From Glaciozyma antarctica PI12 (lineage: Eukaryota; Basidiomycota; Microbotryomycetes; Kriegeriales; Camptobasidiaceae), in contig KZ627150.1 of assembly GCA_002917775.1 (NCBI GenBank), positions 120,972-184,971 of the forward strand: a stretch of 64,000 nt of DNA, in the 5' to 3' direction. How positions within the stretch are numbered: the stretch's first letter is position 1; every line of letters starts with the position of its first letter. The notes beneath the pieces were generated by a model that did not search any database, was not told the origin of the DNA, and saw only the letters and a list, made by a program, of their open reading frames with translations. The translations under genes were made by a program, and so were the position numbers. Positions 19,566 to 30,961 of the stretch are shown in pieces.

Positions 19566-21989
19566 TCAAGACCTCTTCCTCCTGGTCGCCATCACCATCA
19601 GAGGGTCGCGCTGAGAGTACCACCATGAGCGAGCGAACCGATCAGGAGAAAGCGAACAACGCACCAGCGGCAGCGTCAACGAGTCCTGATAACGCGGCGT
19701 CTTCTCGCAGTCCAACATCTCCACCTTCTCGAGGTAGCCGGGGGCGAAAGTGAGGTCGAAATCCTTGATGATGGTCGCCATGACTGGGGCGAAGGTTTCA
19801 GCGAGCAGGTCAGAGCGGGAACCAAGCTGGGAGACGCACCGACTGTCGCTTCGTAGGTCGCAAGGTTCTGTCCTGCGGTTGAAGCCGAAATCAGCAATAG
19901 TGCACGCCAGATTCAGGAGGCCTAGAAAGCGTACCGAGGCACTGCAAGCGGAAAGTCGATTAGCGCGATCAGCGAAGAGACGACGAGCGAGTACACACCA
20001 ATCGATACCCTCCATTGAACCAGTGCGCCACCCACTGCGTCTCCTTCTTGAGCTTCCCCTCGTCGTCGATCCACCTACTCGGCCTAAACTCCCACGAATC
20101 CTTCCCCCACACCTCCTCGGACCTGCCCATCTCCCAATCGCTCCACCGTACGAGATCTCCAGCCTGCGAAAGCGTCAGCGAGATTTGGCGCGCAGGGAGG
20201 CAGAGCGGACCTTGATGAAGGGACCGTTGGGGATCTGGTCATCGGCGAGAGCTTGCCAGGCGTTCTTGGGAACCGAAGGATGGAGGCGAAGACCCTGTAT
20301 TCGTTCGCTCGTTAGCAGGAGCGCTGAACTCGAATTAACGTTGGCGGACCTCGTTGAAGACTGCCAAAGTCTCCTTCATCGTCTTGAAGCTGTCATAATC
20401 GACGACGCCGACTTGGTCTACCTCGTCGCGAAGTGGCTTGACGAGATCGGGCTGCGAGATGAGGTGGAAGAACGTCCAGGAGAGAGCCTGCGAGGAAGTT
20501 CAGACTCAGCCTCTTTCGCGTTCCTGCGAATAGGACTCACCTGGGCGGTCGTATCGCGACCAGCAATGATAAGGTTGAGAACGGAATCACTGCAGATACC
20601 ATGAGCGAAGTGCGAAGAAGATAGAGCTGAGGAACGAACCGGAGAGCCTGCTTCGACATCGCCTGGCCGTTCTCGTCCCTGAGCGCCATGTACAAGCTGA
20701 GGAGATCCGTAGACTCGGCGACCTTCTTGTCGCCCGTAAAGTTGCCAAGTCCTTGCTCCTCGCGCTGCTTGATAATGCCGTACGCAAAGTCGTCGAGGAT
20801 CTTCGCAGCGTCCTTCATCTTGCGTCCTTCGCTGCTGAACCGTTCGGTGATGCGCCAGAAGGGACTGCGAGTGCGAGCGTAAGCGTAAGCTTCTGAGAGA
20901 TTTTGGTGTCGCTGGCGGGCTCACTTGTTGAAGCGGCGTGCCATCTGTCCTTGAGCGTAGTCGAAAGCTGCGGCGAAGGGGACCGGTGCATCTGTGTCGA
21001 GCGAAAGCGCGCCAATGTCTTGCGAGAAAGCCATGGACGTGAAAGAGCTGCGAGCTTGAGTTAGCTATGAAGGGGATCGAGGTCGCTGAAGCTTACCTCA
21101 GCGTGAAGGCAAAGAAGAGAGCCTGAACACGATATATCAGCTCGCTGCCCGAAAGGAGTCATCGCTGGAACGCACGCCTAAGTCAAAAGCCTCGCCCTTG
21201 TCTGCGTGCCTCCCGATAATGGACTGGAGCTTGGTAATGTCGTTGCTGATGCTGTTGGTGATAACGCCGCGGAAGCTGTGGGAGGAACGGTCAGCAAGGC
21301 AGACGCCGAAGTGAGGGACGCCACTGACTTGTTGCCGTTGAAGATCTTCGACGTCGCTTTACGCTGGATCGTCCACTTCTCGCCGTCCACAGCAAAGATC
21401 CCTGAGAGTACGCGGACGGAGAATGAGCGCGCGCTGGAGTTCGGCCGACGAGTAGCCTCACCCTCGCCGAGAATATCCTTCATCACGTCGCCAAACAGTG
21501 GTCCTTTAACGTAGTTGGAGAAGTTGGTTTTCTGGATGTACTCGATCGCCGCTGGCGTCGTGCAGTCGACGATCCGAATGAAGGGGATGGAGAGCGTGAG
21601 GCTCTTCGACTTGTCCTTTTGCTCTCGCCTCATCCGTACCCATTCTGCGAGGGTATCAGCTGTTGTTCCCCTAGCCACCGGCACTCCTCCGCTTAAGAAT
21701 ACGAAGCGGCGTAACCTCCTTGCTAGCCCACCTCCGCTCACTCACCTTCGAGTTGCCGGTCTCCCGTCCGCGCCACCTGCAGAAGGTTCCCAAGCAACGG
21801 CCACGCTCCAGGCACTACTTCCAAGTCCTCACGAGCACGACTCGCTCCGTACGCGCGTCCATCGATGTGGAAGAGGACGAGGATGGCGGTCAAGACGAGA
21901 GTAGCTGGGATCGCGAGGAGGAGGAGCTGGAAGAGCGGATTGGAGGTCGCCTTGAGGTAGTCGAGGAGTGACTGAAGGGCTGCTGCCAT
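19566..21989 (-). CDS. Cytochrome P450 monooxygenase
   Basis: Membrane-anchored P450, probably in the ER. The N-terminus has one hydrophobic helix (FQLLLLAIPATLVLTAILVLF) followed by PGAWPLLGN. Diagnostic motifs in order: I-helix AGRDTTAQ, K-helix EGLR, FRPSRW, and the heme loop FNGGYRL-CLGQNLA. Length is about 560-590 residues. The overall pattern resembles the fungal fatty-acid or alkane omega-hydroxylase group (CYP52/CYP63 style), but the substrate cannot be told. The heme-ligand Cys sits alone on a 7-nt exon at 19935-19941 between introns of about 70 nt. The last intron splits LTLPL from RDPLMVMATRR. The start is the complement of 21987-21989. The frame is intact after splicing. Confidence 0.87.
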
Positions 21990-22193
21990 TGCTAGGCTTG
22001 CTTGTATCGTCTGGAGAGGGTGAGGGGAAGAGTCCAACCTGCAGGCCCGAAGCCCGAGGACACCGCAGCTCACCGAGATTGAGTTTGGCCTCTTCGCAAG
22101 AGAGTGGTTTCTCAAGGGGGGGAGGGAGCTCACAGCAACGCCAATAACGAGGTCTTGCAAGATAATCTACGACTACAACGCTCCCTTCAGCCC

Positions 22194-25100
22194 TCATTCC
22201 TCCCCCAGTCCCTCCGACCTCCTCTCCTCTCGAATCTTAATCAAGCTCGACACTCCCGGCCCATCCAGCGTCTCAAACGCAATCAGAGACACTCGCTTCG
22301 CACCCCTCGTGCTATCCCACTGCTCCGCTTCCTCCTCCTCTTGCTCAGGCAGCTCCGTCGTCGTCGGGAACGGCGAAGCGAGCTGGACGTCCTCCGAGAA
22401 CTCCGATTCGAGGTCTCCAGACGGCGCAAGAGATGCGAGAGACGTCGAAGGGCGAGGTGACTTGTGATGTTGCGAGAAGGAGGGAGAGGGAGATCGCTGG
22501 ATGGACTGGGGAGGAAATTCGTCCTCGCTCGGCGTGTTGGACGCAGCGCGGAGTCGACCGCTGCTCGGAGTCTCGGTCGTCGAGCGCTGCATCGGCGGAG
22601 CAGCACGTAAGCGATCCAGCTCGTCGTCCGTAAGCGCTCCGGCGTAGTCGTCGACGCCCGAGTCGAACGATTCTCGCTCGGCGCTATCGTCCGCATGAGG
22701 CTTGGTGGACCGTGCTGGCGGCTGGGAGAAGAGAGGAGGCGACCAGGGAGTGTCGTTCGGGCGAGGAGTTCGGAGAGGGGAGGGAGGTGGGTTGCTCGAA
22801 TGTCGATTTTGAGACGCCTTCCTTGATCGTTGAGCTTCGCGGTCTTCGACGAGGAGGTCGCGGGCGAGGACTTCGCGATGGCAAACGAGCTTTGCGAGGC
22901 TGCGAGAAAAGCGTCAGCTTCACTCCTCGCTACCAGGGGAGAGATCTCACTTCATTCGAGCGTACCGCACCCGCTTCTCGATCGGCACCGCCGCCGCTGA
23001 GATACGATCGCGAGTCGAACGAAGGAAGGGAGTGAGAACGGCGAGGTTGCGCGCCATTTGAAGGTCGGTCTGGAGCGAGGACTTGGCTCCTCGAATCAGC
23101 ACCTCTAGTTCGCCAATCTTGGTCTGCATCATCTAATCAGCTCCGAACGCACGCACGAACGCCGAGGAAGGGCGCACCCGTAGCATGTCCACCCTCGTAG
23201 CAGGTTGCCGACTCAAAGCCTCGAGATCCCCCTGCTTCATCTCCCCCGAGAACGTCCTCGGGAACGCAAACTCGCCATTGTCGCCACGCGGCCTCGGAGT
23301 CTCCATCACGCCCGCCTTGAGCGCCTCCTGCAGCCCCGCAGGAAGTGCACCGTCCTCCTCTGTGACGGGAGAGAGAGGTTGGACGGGCGGGTCGAATAGC
23401 GGGAGAGTGTCGTCCCGCGTCGAATCGGTGGCGGAGGAAGAGGAGGCAGAGGAGGTGTGAGGGACCGTGGGGGAGAACGGTACGGGGGAAGGAGGGAGAG
23501 GAAGGCCGGGAGTGCCGAGGGAGAGACTTTGGCGTTTGGGAGTCAGGCCGCGCATGCGAAGCCCTGCCGACTTGAAACTCGCTGCGTAGTTGATGTGCGC
23601 GAGCCACGAGTTAAGGTCGTCCTCGTTGCGCGCTTGAAAGAGGTACTGGCGTCCGGCGGGAGCGACAAGGCGGAAGACGTGCTTGTACTTCGAATAAGTC
23701 TGTCGAATCGTTAGTAAACGAGATCGGAACGGCCGAGGGAGAACGCACCGAGTCGTAGATGGCAGCCGAGTTCGCGAGTGACAGCACGGCGTCGGGCTTG
23801 AAGGCCACGACGGGAGGGAAGACTACGACGTGGTGATCCTCAGCAGCAGCCGATTCGGCAGCCAATGCGGAGCCGACGGCCTTCTGGAGCGTCTCAGCCC
23901 AACCAGGATCCTTCTACTCGCGTGACGACGTCAGCGACTAGAGCTCCGAAATTCTGAGGTGAGAACGCACAAAGAACAGTAGCTGGCTCCCAGTGAGGAT
24001 GACGCTCCACCCCTTCCACTTGCGCGACGCCGACTTCTTCCCTCCTTCGACGAGGTCCTCCTTCCGACTCAGCAGGCCGATCTTGGTAATCTTGAGGCTC
24101 GAGACGGCGCCCTTCTCGGCGGGCGGGGCGAAAGTCGTGATGCTGGTCGCAGGGGCCAGAGGAGCGCCTTCGGACGCAGAGGACTTGTTGCGAGGTCGAG
24201 CGGTGATTTGGAGGATGGGAGCGCGAGCGAAAGCGTGGTGGAGAGTCGTGGCGTTCTGTACGAGGTTCTGGATCAGCGCTGGGAACGGTGAGAAGATGAT
24301 GAAGGTCTTACGAAGAAGGAGGTGGTGCCGGTAAAGGAGAACGGGCTTTTGAAAGGAATGGTGGACTCGATGTTGACTCGAAGACCGTGCGTAAGACCCT
24401 GCGAGGATTACTGGGTCAGCGAGAGCGACAGAGAGGGAAGCGACGGGACGAACCCGAGCGATGAGATGATAGGGATCGAGCTTGCTCTTCTCTTTTTGCC
24501 CGCCGCTCTTGGTCGAGAAAAAGGACAACGTCGCCGGGAGCTCAAACTTCGCCACGCCGTTGATATCGACGTCATCCTCGACAAATACGAAAGGCGTGAT
24601 CGTGATCTGGTCGAAAAAGTACTGCGAGCGTCCAGCATCAGCTTCCGCCATCCGTCCATCACCAACCCGACTCACCTCCAACACCTCGCTCGAGACGCCA
24701 TCTATCTTCGTATTCTTGCAGTAGTCGGCCTTGTTCATCTTGTTCTTGTTGCTCGGGTTGAACTGATCCGTACTGAGCATGACCATCGAGAACGCGAGCA
24801 CGTACGGCGTGTCGCTGCTCGCGAACAGGCCGGGGTTGCAGAGGTTGTACTGAATCGCGAACGCCTCCATCGTGCGGTCGATTTGCTGCGCTTCGGGCGG
24901 GAGGGAGGCTTCCATGAGGAACTTGCGGAGGGCGATATCGAGAGGGTCGCCGTGGAAGTGGAAGTAGAAGAGGTAGTGGGCGAGAGCGGCGACGTGAAAG
25001 GCGTCCGAGCTGCGTCGTTTGAGTCGTCAGTCTTCGCCCAAATGAACGGATTCGAGAACGCTCACCTCGAAGCCAAGATCCTCGCAATCTCACTCTTCTT

Positions 25101-27197
25101 CACCACCTCCACCAACCGCTCAACGTACGCATCCGGCGGCTCATCCTCCTCGATCTTCAAGCTCAAGATGCTCGGCGCGCGCGTCCTCGTCCCGACCGAA
25201 AAGCTCGCCTTCCTCGACTCCCCACTATCCCTCAACCCCAACTCGCTGCTCTTCCGCGTCATCGTCGGCGTTCCCGGCGGCGTTCCCAGGAAGTGCGGCG
25301 ACGGCATCGGCGGGAGGAGGGAGGACTGGCTCGACGCGTTAGACGAAAAGGAGAACCTTCGTCCATCTGTGCTCGCTCGACTCCTCCCCGTCGTTCCCGT
25401 CGTTCCCGTCGTTCCCGTCGAACTCGTCCCCACGCCTCCATCGGTCGGGACGAGAAAACTCCCGCTCCCCGACGGCGGTACCCACGAGTGCGAGAGACTC
25501 GAGCTGCTCCCCGCCCTCTTCCTCGCGTCCGACCCTCCGAAAATCCCATTCCCAACGCTCATCCCCCTCTTCCTCCCCTTCCCATCAAACAGCGTCCCAA
25601 ACTCGCTCGCCTCGGTTCCTCCACTCGCACTGCGCGCCATGCTCAAAGCGTTCGACCCGCTCCCCCCGCTAAAGAAGCCCGTAACGGCGCTCATGACTCC
25701 TCCGTTCGTCGAAGGCCGTCGACTGAGGCTCGGTCGACTGGGAGGGCGAGGCCGATCCTTCTCCGACGAGGGGGAGGTGGCGAAGAACCCCCCTCCGTGC
25801 GGAGCGGCCGCGCGCACAGGGGAGATCGCGGCGGAGTGAGAGCGCCCTGCTCTGCCGGCGCTGGGAGAGGAAGGTCCAACGTCCGAATGCGATCTCCCCA
25901 CACGCGTTGAAGGGGCTCCTCGCGACCCCTCCTTCGCTCAACTCAAATCCCAGCCCTACTTGCTCCTCCTGCCGCTCCTCGCTAGGGCTGGATACGAGCT
26001 GCGATCCGTCGCCGTAGCTGTCGGTACTGGGTCGTCCGTTCGAGCTTTGTGGTCGAGGAGGACGTGGTCGACTGCTGTTTGCTGGAGAGGGAGCGGGGGA
26101 GGAGGCCGAGGGGGAAGAGGAGGAGCCGAATGCCCATGACATGCGGTACGACGAGGAGAGCTGAAGAGAAGGTAGGGTAGGGAGGTTGGAGATGGGTTGA
26201 GGAGAGGAGGAGCGTGGTAGGTCGAAGGAGGAGGCGGGGGTCATTTCGGCTGAGGGAGGTGCGGCTGGCACGGGAGGAGGGTCGTTCCGCTTGAAGAGGG
26301 AGAAGGTGCCGCGACGGGCGGAGAGGGCGACCTTGCGCGGCCCTTCGTCAGCTCTTCGTGTTGGCGGGGTTTTTGGGAAGGTCAAGGGAGGATAACGAGG
26401 CGGCAGGAGTCTGGGACAGGGGGCCTGCCGTGGAGAGCCAGTGCGGCGCGTTCGGCTGAGGTTCTGCGTTGGTCGTCCTCGCGCGCTCCTTCCCTTTTGC
26501 AAAGGAAGCCTTCGAGATCGATGGGCGTTGAGAGGCGGTGGTAGTCTGACGAGGAAGGGGTGGGGAGGGGAGAGGTGGAGAAGGTGGGAGGTGCGAGGAC
26601 GAGGTCGACGGGGTAGGGGCGTTGCTGGAGCTCGGGCTGGAGGAGAAGAACGAAGTCGATCCTAGGAGGGGGGAAGTGCCAAAGCTCTTCGCGCGTCGCA
26701 GGAACGCTCGTGGTCCGCTCGTCTTGCGCGTCGTGGGTGGTGCTGCTGGCGAGGATGCCTTCCCCTGCTCTCCGTCCCTCCCAGCGTCGCCATTCGAAAT
26801 CTTTCCAGATCTTCCCCCTTCTCCTGATCCCTCCCACCCGCCGAGTCCCTCCCCTGGGAGCGCGAACGACAAAGCCGGACTACGCGGCATGTGGCCCCAC
26901 TCCAGGCCGTCCTCTCGACCCTCCTCCACCGCGACGTCCTCGAGTCCTGGCGTAGGCGGTAGACTCAATAACCCCAGTCCTGCGTGCATCAACGCCAGAG
27001 CCGACGTCGTTCGAGCCCGAGGCGGGCCGTCATTCTGGTCGAGCGAGAGGGAAGGGCTCGAAGGGCGAGAGGACGGGCGGGAGTTGGAAGAGGACGGTGC
27101 GAAGGGCTGAGGGGAGTACGGTCGTGCAGAGGAGGGTGGCGAGGCTGGCGTGATGGTCGTTTGGGGTGCTGGTGTGATGATTTGAGAGCGGGGTCAT
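22194..27197 (-). CDS. Sec7-PH Arf guanine nucleotide exchange factor (Syt1/Sec74-like)
   Basis: Large GEF for Arf GTPases acting in Golgi or endosomal traffic. The Sec7 domain (about 24650-25080) contains LPPEAQQIDRTMEAFA with the catalytic Glu, AFSMVMLSTDQFNPSNKNKM and DYCKNTKIDG. A PH domain follows (KGWSVILTGSQLLFF, then FRLVAPAGRQYLFQARNE and DLNSWLAHINYA). A coiled-coil-like stretch (TKIGELEVLIRGAKSSL) and a disordered Ser/Pro tail end the protein. The N-terminal ~600 residues are low-complexity Ser/Pro and hold a GTTGTTGTT repeat. The start is uncertain: ATG at 26989 is the first in the open Ser/Pro frame, while ATG at 27197 opens a sequence one base out of frame with it. Two more frame switches at 25926-25929 and 26370-26374 fall in homopolymer runs. 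The Sec7-PH half is clean. Confidence 0.8.
25387..25422 (+). repeat. 9-bp tandem repeat in the Arf-GEF N-terminus
   Basis: About four copies of CCCGTCGTT, in frame, encoding TGT/TGT-type residues in a disordered region. A length-variable microsatellite candidate that would not disturb the frame. Confidence 0.85.
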
Positions 27198-27506
27198 GGC
27201 TCAGGCGCCGGCGTTTGGCGTCTGGGTGTGTCGTGTCGGGGGTGGTTGGCGTGGGGAGCTGAAAGCTGGACTGGTAACGCGTTCAAGTCCTCATCGTCGT
27301 CGTTTGCTCGTCGTCGTTGTGGGAGGAGGAGAACAGGCGGGAGGGGCGCTGCGCCCGCACCGCGATCAGTCCAGCTGCGGACAGTTCGCGTGCCTGCTCA
27401 GTTTGGTTCAGAACCCCTTTGTACGCTCTATGGCCTTAAAACCGCTCTGTAGAAGGTATAATAGAGGCCTTCCAAAGAGTCCCCGACCAAACGTCGCTGC
27501 CCAACC
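27198..27506. other. Intergenic, 309 bp
   Basis: Upstream region of the Arf-GEF and 3' flank of NUP84, both on the minus strand. GTCGTC/GTCGTT runs around 27290-27320. No gene recognised. Confidence 0.4.
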
Positions 27507-30500
27507 CTACCGCGCAACCAGGAACGCGGTTCCCCCCTCCAGCGCCGCCAAACTCGCCCTCCTAACCTGCGCCAGATACTCGCCAATCGTGTTGCCGCTC
27601 TCCGTAACGAACTCGAGGTAGAGTTTGAACCGCTCGTCGGCGACGATGTTCGCGAGGTCGAGTGCGCGTTGGAGGTTCCTGAGCGAAAGAAGTTAGCGAG
27701 GTCGGAAGGAGCGAGAGCGTGATGGCGTACCCGGGGACGACGTCGCGGGTCTCGTAGAGCGTGTGGTGGAGTTGAAGAATGAGGTGCGGGATCAGCAGCT
27801 GGCGAATGCGTGCCAGTTCGGCGACACGGTGGTACGCTGCGGACACGACTGGTGAGATTTTGTCGTAATAGAAATGAGAGATAGCGTACCATCGGCATCG
27901 CCATCATCTGCGTCGAGCTTGAGCCAATCCGACTCGAAGAGGCCGACCGCCGAAGCGTAAAAGTCGTCCACGAGGGTCTGTGGCGGAACTCCGTCAGCGA
28001 GATTCCCCCAAGCAGGCGAGCCAAACACGCACAGCAACTCCATCCCTGAACGTAGTCTGATCCAGCTTCGACGCTCTGCAACAACATCAGCCCTTTCCTC
28101 ACCCTGCTCAATGGAAGGACTCACCCCGTCCGAGGCTTCCTCGCCCAGATCTCCGACCAACGCGCGTGCTTGTCGAGGCACGAAAAGAACATGGTGTAAT
28201 CAAGGTATTCGCGAACCTGGTCCTCGCTCGTACCATCCGTCGACGAAGACAGGACGTCCGACGGGAGCTGGAAGAGGAGTTCTCGCGCGGCGTGGGGCTT
28301 GTCGGTGGCTGCGACGAGAAGTAAGAGAACCGGTCGTTGAGGGAAAAGAGAGGACGCACAGAGGAAGCAGCGGGTGAGAGCGTTGGCTTGGGAGAGAGCT
28401 TCGTTGTAGGTGGAGGGGTCGAAGGTGAGCCATTCGAGGGATCGGATGAGCTCGAGTTGTCGGTTGTCGAGGCGTGCGTAAGCGTCGAATTGAACGTTGC
28501 GGCCCAGCTCGGGGAGATCCTAGAAAAACGCGTCAGCAGAAGCCTTCGAGGAAAGAAGGGAGACGCACCTCGCGGATGTCGAAGAGAACGAGCTCTACTG
28601 TTCGGCACGCGATCTTGGCGAGGTCCAGACCGTGCTCGTGAGTCTTGAGGAGGGCGGTGCGGCGTGTTTGTCGGTCGCAATCGGGGCCAAACGCTGAGAG
28701 AGGTGCGTGTCAGCAGAAACGAAGGCAGAGCGTTGTAGAAGGACGCACTAAGCAAGAAGCGAGCGTAAGACTCGATGGCGCTTGCTGACTCGAGGTTGGA
28801 AGCGTAGAAAGCAATCAAGTTCTCGTCCTGCGGGTGGGAATGTTAGCAGAGAGGTGGCTACGAGCGGGCTCCTGACGCACCTGGTTGTTCGCCTCGAGCA
28901 CGCTGATGTAGGCTTCCAGGATTCGGTTCGCAGCAAACTCTGGTAGTGGTTGGCGGAGGAGGCGTAAGACGAGGATGAGATGGGCGAAGAATCGCAGCAG
29001 ATGCGCGAGAGTTCTGCGTAACACCAGTCAGCTCATCGAACCCCAATGAAAGAGAGAAGACTCACTCGGGCTCAGTTTCCATTGCTGACTGCTCCAGGCG
29101 GTCCACAAACGTCGTGAAGAGGTCGTTGATCTTGCCGACGATGAGGTACGTCTGCGAGACATGGAACGGGTTCTTCGCCGCAAGAGCGAGGTCTCCCTTC
29201 TCAAGCCTGAGCATGCGATCAAAGATACCCTCCAGTTCATTCCGAACCGTCGCTCCTCGTCCCGCAGATCCCAGCAGCGCATCCTCCGCATCCAGCTCGA
29301 CCCCGTTCGCCTTGACCGATTTGGCGGCGCCTCGGTTCCAGAACCGGCCCTCCGACGACGACCAGAGTCCAGCTTCGACGTTGGCTTCGAAGAGAGCGTT
29401 GATGTGCGTCCAGACGTGATCCTCCCACGACGTGCACACAGGCAGGACCGATGCCGTGTCTCCCGAAATGGCGCCGTAGAGTGCTCGCTCGTAAGGATCC
29501 AGTGACGGCTGCATCACGAATCCAATGTCAGCTCCATCTCCCATTGCTCCATCCAAGCTCAACTCACAGCTGCAGCGAGCTTCCTGCACATCAGCTTCCA
29601 CATCCGCCTGTTGACGTTCCCCTTCGCACGCTTCTCCTCTGTCTCGCCCATCTCCGTATCCATCTCATCCCCGTACCCATCCTCCCCCGGCGCCAGGACT
29701 GGATCCCACCAGAGCTTCCCTCCGGAGAGCGAAGCGGCGCGCCACGACTGATCCGACTGCCGGCACATGTCGATAGCGAGGTCGAGATCTCCTGCTCGCA
29801 CGTACTCGAACAAAGAGCGCAGCAGAGCTCGCTCGTACGCCTGTACCAATCATCAGCTTCATCCTCCTCCACACAGGAAGCAGGCTCACCGCATCGTCCC
29901 CCTCCAACCTCCCCGCGCTGCTCCCTCCTGCGCCATCCCTCAAAACCGCATCCGGATCCAACCCCTCCACCAATCCCCTCGGCACCGATGCTCCAGTCCT
30001 CCGTGCCTGCTTCAGCTTGTTCTTGGTGTAGGGGAGGTAGCCTCGACGGATTTCAGCGGGGTTGAGGGAGGTGGGGATTGAATGCAGCCATTCGCGGATA
30101 GCCTGTTGTTCTAGCGTCAGCTCGTCCTTACCCATTTAGGAAGCAGAGGGACACGCACGGAGAGCTCGACTAGATCCTTGTTCCCTTCGATGATCCGCTG
30201 CACGACGGTGATGGGAGGAGTGTAGGGGTTTTTCGAGGTCGAGCCTTCGGGGCTGGGAGTGGAGGAGCGTCGAGGAGGGGCGAGTCGCTCACTGTAATTG
30301 GGAAGTCAGTAAGCTGCTCGAGTGGAGAACTGGGCAGAGAACGTACGCGTAGAGAGCTTGGACGAGCTGCCAGGTGTTGCGCTCCAGCGCCCAGGAGTCG
30401 ACCTCGTCTGGGTTCAGGTCGGCGGAGAGAGATTGCAGCCTGCGAATAAAGAGCTTGTTAGCGCTGTCCTTGAACGCTGAACTGGCGGCTGCCCCCTGCC

Positions 30501-30728
30501 GCGTAGGCTCTGCTGCCCGCGTAAACAGATCCCACCTCTTCGAGACCTCCGTTCTCCACTCCTTCCCCCTGGTCCAGCAAGGGCGCTCCATTCAGATATA
30601 ACCACTCACTTGTCTTCGCAAATGGCGCCCCAGCGCACGATCAAACCGTCGTCCTCGTCCAGGAGAGAGACTTCGCCAGACTGAGCGCGACGAAGCTGCT
30701 CCGAGAAGGCAACGTAGACGTCGTCCAT
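27507..30728 (-). CDS. NUP84: Nucleoporin NUP84/NUP107
   Basis: Alpha-helical scaffold of the Y-shaped (Nup84) complex in the nuclear pore. It starts MDDVYVAFSEQLRR at 30728 and ends LEGGTAFLVAR before a TAG. Typical segments include WHTH-like VWTHINALFEANVE, then HLLRFFAHLILVLR, NRILEAYISVLEANNQ, DENLIAFYASNL, and the C-terminal LADGVPPQTLVDDFYA region with ELARIRQLLIPHLILQLHHTLYE. All are in the order found in Nup84/Nup107 proteins, for about 850-900 residues. Around ten introns with agctgatg branch sites separate them, and no frame problem was found. Confidence 0.85.
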
Positions 30729-30961
30729 CGTAGTGGGCGTACCGAGAAGTGTAGAGATGAGAGAGCTGGAGAGGTGGAAAGGCGGAGAGTTTGAGTAACG
30801 ACGGCGGGGTGGTAGGCGGTCGAAGAGCAGACGCGAACATCGAACGCGCGAAGTCCCAACTCGCTTCGCTCGTCCAGCTGAGCCAGGCTGAGCCTCACGA
30901 TTTTACAAAGCTTCCGTTCGTGTTGACTACAAACTCCTTCTCCATATACATTTCAAACAAA

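Noticed and set aside
24322-25839. 505-codon open frame on the plus strand
   Set aside because: It is the antisense of the Arf-GEF Sec7 region, which has clear motifs on the minus strand; GC-rich codon bias leaves the opposite strand open.
27507-27720. Possible DUF or transporter piece at the end of the NUP84 region
   Set aside because: It reads in frame as the last NUP84 exon, ending FLVAR; the rest is another frame.
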